The translations under genes and the position numbers were made by a program. A DNA stretch of 25,577 nucleotides from an uncultured Treponema sp. GTDB taxonomy: Bacteria > Spirochaetota > Spirochaetia > Treponematales > Treponemataceae. The stretch covers positions 1 to 25,577 of the forward strand of contig CALCRU010000064.1 in assembly GCA_937894335.1 (NCBI GenBank). Direction: 5' to 3'. The number at the start of each line of letters is the position of its first letter. The stretch's first letter is position 1. Positions 1 to 6,954 of the stretch are shown here, in pieces. Under the pieces are notes generated by a model. It ran no database searches and had not been told where the DNA came from. It saw nothing but the letters and a program-made list of their open reading frames with translations.

Positions 1-74
1 TTAACGGAGGCGGACCGTACATTGTTATTGACAAATACACAGGGGAGGTTATAACAGTTACCCACACGGCTTGA
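1..74 (+). CDS. C-terminal fragment of a protein, possibly NTF2-fold immunity (YbbC/YhhH-like) family
   Basis: An open frame enters from the left edge (first whole codon at 3) and stops at TGA 72-74, giving 23 residues. The end reads GGGPYIVIDKYTGEV followed by ITVTHTA. The pattern G-G-x-x-Y-I-V-I-D-K-x-T-G-E-V-I, then a short tail with a His, resembles the C-terminal strand pair of NTF2-fold immunity proteins (YbbC/YhhH-like), which protect cells against polymorphic toxins. That assignment is from memory of the family and rests on a very short stretch. The start, the rest of the protein and any toxin partner lie outside the window. It could equally be another small beta-rich protein. Confidence 0.45.
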   Translation, partial: NGGGPYIVIDKYTGEVITVTHTA

Positions 75-110
75 GTAATATGACCTTGGTCACATTCCGT
101 TAGATTTTCC

Positions 111-139
111 TTGTTTTTAAGTGAATTATATGCTATGCT
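111..139 (+). promoter_or_regulatory. Probable sigma70-type promoter of the lipoprotein gene
   Basis: TTGTTT (111-116), a 17-bp spacer and TATGCT (134-139) lie just upstream of the GGAGGT ribosome site of the next gene. The -35 matches TTGACA at four of six positions and the -10 matches TATAAT at four of six. Transcription would start near 146 and give a very short leader. Moderate support only. Confidence 0.4.
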
Positions 140-162
140 TGCCGTATATTGGAGGTGTGTTT

Positions 163-963
163 ATGAAAAGTATAAAAGTGCCTGTCCTGCTGTTTGCGGT
201 TCTTGTTTTTTCTTCCTGCGTGGGAAGGGGAGTTGACCCGTCAAAACTGCCTCAGCCCCAAAGTGATTTTGCCATAAGTTATATGGAGCGCATTAGGGCA
301 GGGGATTACGATGCTGCTATATCTATGACTTCCGAGAATGTAAGGAATCAGCTTACACCCCAACTCTTTTCGCAAATGTCTTCTCTTTTTCCAACGGGAA
401 CTGTGTATTGCGAGGTAATAGGCTACCAGGCAAGGAAGTTCTTTTCTGCTTCGATTACAGATTCCGGAAACAGGACTAGTTCTTCTGTATGCTCCATTAC
501 CGTTGAATACTCTGGGGATGATGGACGCTATGCCGTAGTTTCTGCAAATGTCGATTCGGCAGATGTCATGTCAGTTTCCTATATAAATATAACTCCTACT
601 TCCCTTTCTCAGCGTGAGGTCAACCGTTTTACTCTTAAGGGAAAGTCTCCTACTCATTACATGATTCTTCTTGCCGCTCTGGGAACTGTTATTTTTTCCC
701 TAATTACCTTTATAGTCTGCTGCATGACGAAAGACCTTAAATACAAGGTCATCTTTCTGCTAACAATGTTCATTGGCGTTGGCTTCGTTACCATAAACTG
801 GACAAGTGGCGAGATGTCTGCTCTTAAGTTCTTTATAACGATTCCCCAACTGTATGCCCGTTCAGCAAGTCCCTATTCACCCTGGCAGATTGGCTTTGGA
901 GTGCCTGTTTCGGCCCTGATTTTCTGGTTTACTCGCGGTTCCCTTAAAAAAAAGAGTGACTGA
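163..963 (+). CDS. Putative lipoprotein with NTF2-like region and three C-terminal membrane segments
   Basis: The protein has 266 residues and no assigned function. The start is ATG 163, chosen because GGAGGT at 151-156 sits 6 bases upstream; a GTG at 121 in the same frame lacks a ribosome site. Residues 1-18 form a lipoprotein signal with lipobox FSSC, so Cys19 is the likely lipidated residue. Residues about 33-150 are soluble and begin with a helix (YMERIRAGDYDAAISM) followed by beta-rich sequence, the style of NTF2-like/DUF3887/DUF4878 lipoproteins (inference). Three hydrophobic segments follow at about 166-188, 195-212 and 242-257, ending in a basic tail (SLKKKSD). A lipid anchor at one end plus three membrane spans at the other is unusual and would hold the middle domain against the membrane. 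It stands alone between two promoters. Confidence 0.75.
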   Translation: MKSIKVPVLLFAVLVFSSCVGRGVDPSKLPQPQSDFAISYMERIRAGDYDAAISMTSENVRNQLTPQLFSQMSSLFPTGTVYCEVIGYQARKFFSASITDSGNRTSSSVCSITVEYSGDDGRYAVVSANVDSADVMSVSYINITPTSLSQREVNRFTLKGKSPTHYMILLAALGTVIFSLITFIVCCMTKDLKYKVIFLLTMFIGVGFVTINWTSGEMSALKFFITIPQLYARSASPYSPWQIGFGVPVSALIFWFTRGSLKKKSD

Positions 964-1028
964 GTTTTTTGCAGGTTGTTTTTACCGTTACCTTATGCAT
1001 ATTTTGTCGTTTTATAGGCGTTCACCCT

Positions 1029-1057
1029 TTGACAAAGAGGGCTGTCAGTCGTATAAT
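1029..1057 (+). promoter_or_regulatory. Consensus sigma70 promoter for the flaA pair
   Basis: TTGACA (1029-1034), a 17-bp spacer and TATAAT (1052-1057) match the housekeeping consensus at all 12 positions with ideal spacing. The start of transcription would be near 1064, leaving a leader of about 100 bases before flaA at 1164. The leader contains a possible 11-codon mini-ORF (ATG 1065 to TAA 1100) without a ribosome site. Such a strong promoter fits abundant sheath proteins and shows that these flagellar genes do not need a flagellar sigma factor. Confidence 0.85.
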
Positions 1058-1163
1058 AAAAAAAATGCTTAAGAATCAACCAGTGTATGCCGATATGTAA
1101 AGAAGGCTCACCGTGTGTTTTGCATGGGGGCTGCATTGAAGCTAACTGTTATAGGAGATTTGA

Positions 1164-1880
1164 ATGAAAAAGGGCGTGGTTATTTTCGCAGGCGTTGTGG
1201 CGCTTGCACTCTGCGTTCCGGCCTTCGCTCAGCCCAGCGCTCGTGCTGTTGAGACGATTGTTATCGATAACTTCGATACGCCGGATGATATGGAATGGAC
1301 TTGGGATGTTCAGGCAAGTCGCTTTGCAACTGAAGGTTATCCTATCATCAAGACTTTTGAGGGAATTCCAAATTCCCTTCGCCCCTTCCGCAAGAGTTCA
1401 GACCCTACGGCTCAGGTTATGGGTGTAAAGGCTGTCTTTGACCGCAAGGGCGACAACTGGTTCGAGGTTTTCCCCGTTGACAGCGAGGGCAATAAGTACG
1501 AGATTCCCTTCCTGGGAACAGTTTCTCAGCTTGATCTGTGGGTATGGGGTGCAAACTACCTCTACTACCTTGAGATTCTTGTTCGTGATGCAGACGGTCG
1601 TGTGCACACGCTCCCTGCAGGAAACCTTCAGTTTGAAGGATGGCGCGAGATTGTAGTTAAGGTTCCTGGATACATCCGCCAGCATTCAAAGCTCCGCTCA
1701 GGTCCTGAGAACATGACATTCGTAGGATTCCGCGTGCGTTCAGACAGCAACGAATTTGTAGACGACTACATGATTTACTTTGACAACTTCAAGTACACTA
1801 CAAACACGCTTTCTAACATTTATGACGGTTACGACTTGCGCCAGTCCGACTTCGGCGACGATGAAGGCGAAGGCAAATAA
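1164..1880 (+). CDS. flaA: Flagellar filament outer layer protein FlaA, first copy
   Basis: The protein has 238 residues. A cleavable signal peptide covers residues 1-22 (hydrophobic core, cleavage after AFA), as expected for FlaA, which is exported to the periplasm and coats the flagellin core of spirochaetal periplasmic flagella. FlaA-family features include an early DNFDTPDDMEW block, a central ISQ-type beta stretch with LDLWVWGANY, GWREIVVKVP, and VGFRVRSDSN followed by YFDNFKY near the C-terminus. Length fits the short FlaA class (about 235-240 residues) rather than the roughly 350-residue FlaA1. The tail is acidic (DDEGEG). AGGAG at 1153-1157 is the ribosome site. The second flaA starts 12 bases after the stop, so the two share the strong upstream promoter and the terminator at 2655. 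Confidence 0.92.
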   Translation: MKKGVVIFAGVVALALCVPAFAQPSARAVETIVIDNFDTPDDMEWTWDVQASRFATEGYPIIKTFEGIPNSLRPFRKSSDPTAQVMGVKAVFDRKGDNWFEVFPVDSEGNKYEIPFLGTVSQLDLWVWGANYLYYLEILVRDADGRVHTLPAGNLQFEGWREIVVKVPGYIRQHSKLRSGPENMTFVGFRVRSDSNEFVDDYMIYFDNFKYTTNTLSNIYDGYDLRQSDFGDDEGEGK

Positions 1881-1892
1881 GGAAGGTATAAG

Positions 1893-2618
1893 ATGAAGAA
1901 ATTACACTTTGCAGTTTTTGCAGTAGCTCTTATTACTTGTGGTGCCGCTTTTGCACAGACAAGCAGTCTTTCAGAGCCTGATGCTTCAACTATCGGCAAC
2001 GACAGTGCTCGCCAGGCTTTGCGCGAAGTTAGTGTTGACCGCTTTGAACGAGAGGGTGCATGGAATACCCACATTTCTTCTGACAACGGCGTTATTTCTG
2101 GTCGTCTGTTTGAAGGCTCTCCTCTTGCAAAGGAACCCCTTAACGACGCTTCTGCAGCAGACACCACCGATGAAAAGGTTCTTGGCGTAAAGGTTGAATT
2201 CTTCCGCCGCGGAGTAAACTCATTCTTCATTACGGCAGCACGCCCCATTCCTATTGAAGGAATTACAAAGACTGTTTCTGTATGGGTTTGCGGACGCAAC
2301 ATGGGACACAATCTTTGGCTTTTGGTTCAGGACTATAACGGAAACAACTTTGAACTGTGGATGGGCTCCCTTGAGTTCAGTGGATGGAAAAAGATTACCG
2401 TTGCAATTCCTCCTTCTTACGATGGAGAGCATGGAATCGTTCAGTCCAGCGTTTACCATGGTGACAAGCCTGGTCTCCGCATTGTAGGATTCCGTGTTGA
2501 CTGCAATCCTATGGAAGCCAAGGGTTCATTCTATATGTACCTTGACGACCTCCGTGCCGTTACTGACCTGTACGACATGGAAAACCGTGACGAAGATGAT
2601 ATGATGGATAGTTGGTAA
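1893..2618 (+). CDS. flaA: Flagellar filament outer layer protein FlaA, second copy
   Basis: The protein has 241 residues and is a diverged paralogue of its upstream neighbour. Residues 1-21 are a signal peptide ending AAFA, so the mature protein is periplasmic. Shared landmarks are a LGVKVEFFRRGVN block (MGVKAVFDRKGDN in copy 1), VSVWVCGRNMGH (LDLWVWGANYLY), GSLEFSGWKKITV (GNLQFEGWREIVV), RIVGFRVDCN and a YLDDLRA motif before an acidic tail (NRDEDDMMDSW). The order of blocks is identical while most residues differ, so this is an old duplication and not a recent one. GGAAGG at 1881-1886 is the ribosome site. Two adjacent short FlaA genes are known in Treponema; they may give subunits with different positions in the sheath. 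Confidence 0.9.
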   Translation: MKKLHFAVFAVALITCGAAFAQTSSLSEPDASTIGNDSARQALREVSVDRFEREGAWNTHISSDNGVISGRLFEGSPLAKEPLNDASAADTTDEKVLGVKVEFFRRGVNSFFITAARPIPIEGITKTVSVWVCGRNMGHNLWLLVQDYNGNNFELWMGSLEFSGWKKITVAIPPSYDGEHGIVQSSVYHGDKPGLRIVGFRVDCNPMEAKGSFYMYLDDLRAVTDLYDMENRDEDDMMDSW

Positions 2619-2654
2619 AAGTCAGAAAAATCCCATCCGTGTGATTTTTCTTCT

Positions 2655-2687
2655 GCGAGTTTTCTTACGAAAACTCGCTTTTTTTTT
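2655..2687 (+). terminator. Intrinsic terminator of the flaA operon
   Basis: A perfect 10-bp stem (left arm GCGAGTTTTC 2655-2664, right arm GAAAACTCGC 2669-2678, loop TTAC) is followed by nine T residues (2679-2687). Just upstream, at 2624-2651, a second perfect 9-bp inverted repeat (AGAAAAATC and GATTTTTCT, 10-base loop) may help stop leftward transcripts from the convergent gene at 2691. The GCGAG...CTCGC arms recur in the repeat array at 19953-20077. Confidence 0.9.
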
Positions 2688-2690
2688 ATC

Positions 2691-3419
2691 TTAGGACTTG
2701 ACGCGCCCTCCCTTGCGCTGGTACTGGTAGGCTCGGCCTGCTTTTTCTCTTGACAGGAAGCCAGCATGCAGGAAGACCCACAGCATTAGCGAAACTTCGT
2801 TACGGGTAAGGCGAGGTTCCTTTTCCCTAAGGAGTGCAAGGCATTCGTCTACGGTAAATTGCCTTATTCCCTTGGGGAGCAGGGTAAGCCAGTCTTTTTT
2901 TCCGCAGAATGAGCGACTTGTGCAAATGGAATCCAGTCGCTTTCCTGTCTTAAGCCAGTTCTTTTTCCACCGCCGCCTTTGGTTTGTAGTCTGCACAGGT
3001 TCATCCGTTATCTTTCTTTCTTCTGTAACCGTCACTTCCAGAATGTCTATCGTAAGAAGCCTGTTAGCCAAGAGAGGGGCAAGGGCTGTAAGTTCCCCAA
3101 AGGCACTGTAAAGGTTTTGCTTTTTTGGGCTTTTTTTTCTTGTAATCTTTCCGTCTGCCTTAAGGGTTTCTATGTATTTTTCCTTTACCAGGGGATACAC
3201 CACTTTTACACGGCGCTTTTCTTCCATGTAGGCTGTAAGCTTTGGCTTAAGGTGGGCAAGGCTTCCCGTCTGCACTTCCACTATAGAGCCGTCGGGGCGC
3301 AGAATGTCTGCAATGTACTGTCTAACTGCTGCTTCGGGTTTGCTTCCCTCTTCCTGTACAAGGTAGAGCGTCTTTATGGCGCGGTGCAAGTCTGTTTCGT
3401 TTAGGGTGTTAATCATCAT
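2691..3419 (-). CDS. Uncharacterised protein with possible PD-(D/E)XK-like N-terminal region and winged-helix-like C-terminus
   Basis: The protein has 242 residues and is the only leftward gene. The N-terminal part starts with LNETDLHRAIKTLY and contains GSIVEVQTG at about residues 44-52, then HLKPKLTAYMEEKRRVKVVYPL. An E-x-Q-T-G strand followed by a Lys-rich helix and a VVYP strand resembles the core of restriction-endonuclease-like folds; proteins with this motif are known as uncharacterised families (I believe DUF8091 or a relative, from memory). The middle is basic (KKSPKKQ, RRRWKKNWLK). The last 70 residues (TVDECLALLREKEPRLTRNEVSLMLWVF) look like a small helical DNA-binding domain, with a very basic tail. 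A role on nucleic acid is inference. ATG 3419 has no good ribosome site; an ATG three bases further in is the alternative. The gene faces the flaA terminator and is divergent from mraZ. Confidence 0.75.
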   Translation of the reverse strand: MMINTLNETDLHRAIKTLYLVQEEGSKPEAAVRQYIADILRPDGSIVEVQTGSLAHLKPKLTAYMEEKRRVKVVYPLVKEKYIETLKADGKITRKKSPKKQNLYSAFGELTALAPLLANRLLTIDILEVTVTEERKITDEPVQTTNQRRRWKKNWLKTGKRLDSICTSRSFCGKKDWLTLLPKGIRQFTVDECLALLREKEPRLTRNEVSLMLWVFLHAGFLSREKAGRAYQYQRKGGRVKS

Positions 3420-3625
3420 GTTGAATTTTACACATGAAAGCCTCTTTGTAAAGGGGGAGGGCTGTTAGCAATTTGCTCCTTTTTTGCAGTAAAAATCTAC
3501 GGTATATCTAGCTTCTGAATTCTGTCTACTCCACTATATGTGGTCTAGGCAAATGTATGCTATAAATAAAACTTAGTTTCAAAAAAAAATTTTTAAAAAA
3601 AATGCATTTTCGGTGTTTTTTTTAG

Positions 3626-3653
3626 TTGACATTAGCGAATTTTCGGTTAAAAT
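3626..3653 (+). promoter_or_regulatory. Sigma70-type promoter of the dcw cluster (mraZ promoter)
   Basis: TTGACA (3626-3631), a 16-bp spacer and TAAAAT (3648-3653) put the transcription start near 3660, immediately before the GTGG box array. Upstream, 3580-3612 holds long A and T tracts (runs of nine A, five T and eight A) that may act as an UP element or bend the DNA. The rest of the 3420-3625 gap shows nothing clear. Confidence 0.7.
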
Positions 3654-3662
3654 GGTAATCAA

Positions 3663-3697
3663 GTGGGAAATAGTGGGGAAAAGTGGTGAGCAGTGGC
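3663..3697 (+). promoter_or_regulatory. Putative MraZ operator: four GTGG boxes at 10-bp spacing
   Basis: GTGGG (3663), GTGGG (3673), GTGGT (3683) and GTGGC (3693) repeat with an exact 10-bp period, one helical turn, between the predicted transcription start and the mraZ start codon. MraZ is known to bind direct repeats of (G)TGGG separated by 5 bases upstream of its own gene in E. coli, and related AAAGTGG repeats in mycoplasmas. Boxes 1 and 2 match best; 3 and 4 are weaker and overlap the ribosome-binding region. Binding would place several faces of the MraZ ring on one side of the DNA and block both transcription start and translation. Confidence 0.8.
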
Positions 3698-4147
3698 ATG
3701 GAAATGCTTATCGGTGAGTACCGCAACACAATGGACGAAAAGGGACGCGTAAGCTTTCCTTCCAAGTTGCGGGCCGTTTTACAACAGAACGAACTCTGGG
3801 TAACGCAGGGCCTTGACCACTGTCTCATGCTTTTTACAACTGAAGAATGGACGAAGCTGAAGGAACGAGTAGTTGGTTCAGTTTCGGTATTTGACAAACA
3901 AAAACGAGAAGTCTTGCGCAGGTTTATTGGTCCTGCCGCACGCATTGAATTTGACAAGTCAGGTCGCCTTTCTATCCCGCAGAACCTTCGTGACTTTGCC
4001 TCTCTTAAGTTGAGCGGTGAGTGCGTAATTCTGGGAATCGACAAGTACATGGAACTTTGGGATTCCGAAGAGTATGCAAAGAACATGGAGGTTTCCGAAG
4101 AGTCCTTCCAGCAGGCAGCGTCCAGCATGGGAGACATTCTTTTGTAA
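3698..4147 (+). CDS. mraZ: Transcriptional regulator MraZ
   Basis: The protein has 149 residues from ATG 3698. It has two AbrB-like MraZ half-domains, each with the diagnostic D-x-x-G-R motif: MDEKGRVSFP near the N-terminus and FDKSGRLSIP in the second half, followed by a conserved GIDKYMELW block. MraZ forms a ring and represses the dcw promoter by binding its own operator; the GTGG array directly upstream is the expected site. The start is uncertain. GGTGA at 3685-3689 suits ATG 3698, homologues usually begin at MLIGEY (ATG 3704), and GTG 3683 or 3686 is also open but would lie inside the boxes. It is first gene of a long operon; 80 bases separate it from rsmH. Confidence 0.95.
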   Translation: MEMLIGEYRNTMDEKGRVSFPSKLRAVLQQNELWVTQGLDHCLMLFTTEEWTKLKERVVGSVSVFDKQKREVLRRFIGPAARIEFDKSGRLSIPQNLRDFASLKLSGECVILGIDKYMELWDSEEYAKNMEVSEESFQQAASSMGDILL

Positions 4148-4227
4148 GTTTTGATTTTTCAGTTTCATCCTCATAGTCTGATGGGTGCAACAGAAAATAC
4201 TTTGGAGAAGTGTGGCGGGTAAGAAAA

Positions 4228-5220
4228 GTGGAAATTGTCCATACGCCGGTGTTGTTGAATGAATGTCTCGAGTACCTTTCGCCAGTAGGTGAGCCGTACG
4301 AAAAGAGCGCCTTCATGATTGATTCAACGCTGGGCGAGGGTGGTCACTCTTTTAACTTTTTGCAAAGATATCCGTACTTACACATTCTTGGCGTTGACGC
4401 AGATGCACAAATTCAAGAGCGTGCACGCGAACGCCTTGCTCCATTTTCGGATAGAATGCAGTTTTGGTCGGGATGGTTCAATGCCTTGTACGAAGATTAT
4501 CCTTCTAACCTTCCTTGTCCCAACATAATTCTGTTCGACCTGGGAATAAGCGTGTTTCATTATGAGCGAAGTGGGAGGGGATTTTCTTTTCGCCATGATG
4601 AAAAACTTGACATGCGTCTGGATGGTTCTACGGGAACTTCTACTCGTGTTTCGGCGGAAGAAATTGTCAACACTTGGGAAGAGAAACGCCTAGCCGACAT
4701 GATTTACCTTTATTCCGAGGAAAAATACTCCCGCAGGATTGCGAGTGCCATTGTGGCGGAACGAAATAACGGGAGAATTTCTTCCACCACGGCTCTTGCT
4801 GAATTGATTTACAATGCGGTACCGGGAAAATACCGACATGAACCAATTCATCCTGCAACAAGAACTTTTCAGGCCCTGCGCATTGCGGTAAACGGTGAGC
4901 TTGAGCGTCTGCCAAAGGCGCTTCACGATGCCTTTAATGTTCTTGAAGTAGGGGGAAAGATGGGTGTCATAACATTCCATTCCCTCGAAGACCGGATTGT
5001 AAAAAACTACTTTCGCAATCTGGGAAAACAGTGCGTGTGTCCGCCAGAACAGCCGACCTGTACCTGCGGAGGCGTACCCTGTGCGGAAGTAATAACCCGC
5101 AAGCCTGTAGAACCTTCAGAACAGGAAATCTCCCTCAACTCGCCGTCTCGAAGCGCTAAACTTCGTGTGGTAAGAAAATTAAAAGACGCCGGTAAAGACC
5201 GAATGTATATAATGTTTTAG
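4228..5220 (+). CDS. rsmH: 16S rRNA m4C1402 methyltransferase RsmH (MraW)
   Basis: The protein has 330 residues. It methylates N4 of C1402 in 16S rRNA using S-adenosylmethionine. Diagnostic features are the N-terminal HTPVLLNE, the SAM-binding loop DSTLGEGGHS, GVDADAQ, the DLGISVF...RGFSFR...LDMRLD block, HPATRTFQALRIAVN and VITFHSLEDRIVK near the C-terminus. The usual DLGxSS-Q is changed to DLGISVFHY here, a minor variation. GTG 4228 is preferred because homologues start at M-x-IVHTPVLL; GTG 4210 adds six residues but lies only two bases after its GGAG. Neither has an ideal ribosome site. It follows mraZ as in nearly all dcw clusters. Confidence 0.95.
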   Translation: MEIVHTPVLLNECLEYLSPVGEPYEKSAFMIDSTLGEGGHSFNFLQRYPYLHILGVDADAQIQERARERLAPFSDRMQFWSGWFNALYEDYPSNLPCPNIILFDLGISVFHYERSGRGFSFRHDEKLDMRLDGSTGTSTRVSAEEIVNTWEEKRLADMIYLYSEEKYSRRIASAIVAERNNGRISSTTALAELIYNAVPGKYRHEPIHPATRTFQALRIAVNGELERLPKALHDAFNVLEVGGKMGVITFHSLEDRIVKNYFRNLGKQCVCPPEQPTCTCGGVPCAEVITRKPVEPSEQEISLNSPSRSAKLRVVRKLKDAGKDRMYIMF

Positions 5221-5237
5221 GAGGGATGATTTATAAA

Positions 5238-5543
5238 ATGAAAAAAGGTAGCAAAGCACTGAGGATTGTTCTTGTCCTTGCACTTGCCCTTTGTATTCCG
5301 GGAGCTCTTGCAGTAGCTGGAATAAGAAGCCGCATGTATTCGGATTTGGTAAAGGATGTTTCTGAACTTGAATCCAGGCAGGAAACTCTTGTTGACGACA
5401 ACAAGAATCTTATTACAGACATAAGCCTTCTGTCCAGTTCTGACCGCATAGAACGCCTTGCAGAAGAAGAACTTGGTATGAGGCAGGCTGAATCCTCAGA
5501 AATTGTACGCGTTCAGATGAAGGGGGCCGAAGATGACAGGTGA
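5238..5543 (+). CDS. ftsL: FtsL-like cell division protein
   Basis: The protein has 101 residues: a short basic N-terminus, one membrane segment at about residues 9-29, then a coiled-coil periplasmic part (SDLVKDVSELESRQETLVDD) and the FtsL/DivIC-type ending DRIERLAEEELGM. FtsL works with FtsQ and FtsB in the septal complex that activates FtsW and its partner transpeptidase. Sequence alone barely separates FtsL from FtsB/DivIC; position after rsmH favours FtsL. An AGGAGGG at 5219-5225 touches ATG 5226 directly, so ATG 5238, about 12 bases downstream, is the more likely start. Its end overlaps the start of murF by 11 bases. Confidence 0.8.
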   Translation: MKKGSKALRIVLVLALALCIPGALAVAGIRSRMYSDLVKDVSELESRQETLVDDNKNLITDISLLSSSDRIERLAEEELGMRQAESSEIVRVQMKGAEDDR

Positions 5544-6954
5544 GTCGCTTCTTACGCTAGAGGAACTGCTTCCTTGTGTAAAGGGTACCGATGTTTTTGC
5601 ACGCGGTAAAATCTTTTTTACCATGGTTGCAACAGACAGCCGACAGGTAAAAAAACAGGGGCTTTTTGTTCCCCTTATTGGAACAGCTCAGGACGGACAC
5701 GATTACATTCCCCAGGCACTTAAAAAAGGAGCCACAGCGGTTTTTATAGCGTCATCAAGCTATTCGGAGCGGAAGGACTATTATGAGCAGCTTGCAGAAA
5801 AATATCCTGCAGTTTGCTTTATAAGCGTAAAGAACACCCTTACTGCCTTGCAACAAGCGGCGGCTCTTTATGTAAGCCACTTTCCACGCCTTGCAAGAAT
5901 TGGTGTTACCGGTTCAAGCGGAAAGACAACCACTAAGGAAATTGCAGCGGCAATCCTTTCCAGAAAATACAATGTTGTTACCAACGAGGGCAACCTTAAC
6001 AGCGAAACAGGATTGCCCCTTTCTGTGTTTAAAATCCGAGAGGAACACGAGGTAGGCATTTTTGAAATGGGCATGAACCGCGTGGGAGAAATGGCAGAAA
6101 TTGCTTCTGTCCTTAAACCTCAGTATGCAATAATTACAAACATAGGAACCGCTCACATAGGAATTCTTGGAAGCAGAGAAGCCATTGCCGAAGAGAAGTC
6201 TCAAATCTTTAACTACTTTACAAAAGAAAGTGTGGCTGTAATTCCTGCCGATGACGACTTTGCACAGTTTCTAGCCCGTAAGGCAAAGGGAGAAAAAATC
6301 TTCTTTGGAGAAAATGTTCCAACTTCTACAGTGCGCTTTGTGCGTGACATGGGTCTTGACGGAACTGAATTTAGCATTGCCGGTCAGAAAGGGGTCCTTA
6401 AGCTTCCGGGAATGCACAACTACCGCAACATGCTTGCCGCCATTGCACTTGCTCAGAGCATGGGACTTTCTGCTTCCGAAGTAATTGCTGGAGTTTCCAA
6501 ACTTAAGGCTGTTTTTGGACGCACAGAAATCCGCAGTGGAACATACACAATTGTTCAGGACTGCTACAATGCAAATCCCGACTCTATGGAAAAAGCAATA
6601 GGACTCATTTCGTCTCTTGAAACTACAAAGCGTAAGATTCTTGTTTTGGGAGACATGCTAGAACTTGGCTCTGGTTCAAAGAGGGCTCATTCTTCCATTG
6701 GAACAAAGGCTGCAAAGAGTGGTGCTAATGCAGTAGTCTTCATTGGTAACGACATGAAGTCTGCATTTACCGCTGCCTCTAAGTACGATGTAAAGTGCAA
6801 GTTTACATACTGTGAAGGTTCTGACGAAAAAGCAATAAAGGCTGCAGTTTCTGCAATAAAGAAAACCGCTCGTGCAGGAGACATCATCCTCCTTAAGGCT
6901 TCACGGGGAATGGAACTTGAACGCATTACCGCCATTTTGGAGGGAAAAGCATGA
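5533..6954 (+). CDS. murF: UDP-N-acetylmuramoyl-tripeptide--D-alanyl-D-alanine ligase MurF
   Basis: The protein has 473 residues. It joins D-Ala-D-Ala to the UDP-MurNAc tripeptide, the last cytoplasmic step of peptidoglycan precursor synthesis. The N-terminal domain contains TDSRQVKKQGLFVPL, which binds substrate. The Mur-ligase ATP loop GVTGSSGKTTTKE is at residues 124-136, followed by NLNSETGLPL (MurF-specific, where other Mur ligases differ), EMGMNRVGEM and TNIGTAHIG. The C-terminal domain has QDCYNANPDSM and LGDMLELG, again typical of MurF. AAGGGGG at 5519-5525 is the ribosome site. It is the only mur gene here; murE, mraY, murD, murG and murC, often in the same cluster, are absent. The last four bases overlap ftsW. 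Confidence 0.96.
   Translation: MTGESLLTLEELLPCVKGTDVFARGKIFFTMVATDSRQVKKQGLFVPLIGTAQDGHDYIPQALKKGATAVFIASSSYSERKDYYEQLAEKYPAVCFISVKNTLTALQQAAALYVSHFPRLARIGVTGSSGKTTTKEIAAAILSRKYNVVTNEGNLNSETGLPLSVFKIREEHEVGIFEMGMNRVGEMAEIASVLKPQYAIITNIGTAHIGILGSREAIAEEKSQIFNYFTKESVAVIPADDDFAQFLARKAKGEKIFFGENVPTSTVRFVRDMGLDGTEFSIAGQKGVLKLPGMHNYRNMLAAIALAQSMGLSASEVIAGVSKLKAVFGRTEIRSGTYTIVQDCYNANPDSMEKAIGLISSLETTKRKILVLGDMLELGSGSKRAHSSIGTKAAKSGANAVVFIGNDMKSAFTAASKYDVKCKFTYCEGSDEKAIKAAVSAIKKTARAGDIILLKASRGMELERITAILEGKA

Noticed and set aside
121..162. GTG 121 as start of the lipoprotein
   Set aside because: It would put the charged lipoprotein signal inside the protein and has no ribosome site; ATG 163 has GGAGGT at the right distance.
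1065..1100. 11-codon mini-ORF in the flaA leader
   Set aside because: It begins at the expected transcription start, has no ribosome site and no recognisable leader-peptide pattern; chance is likely.
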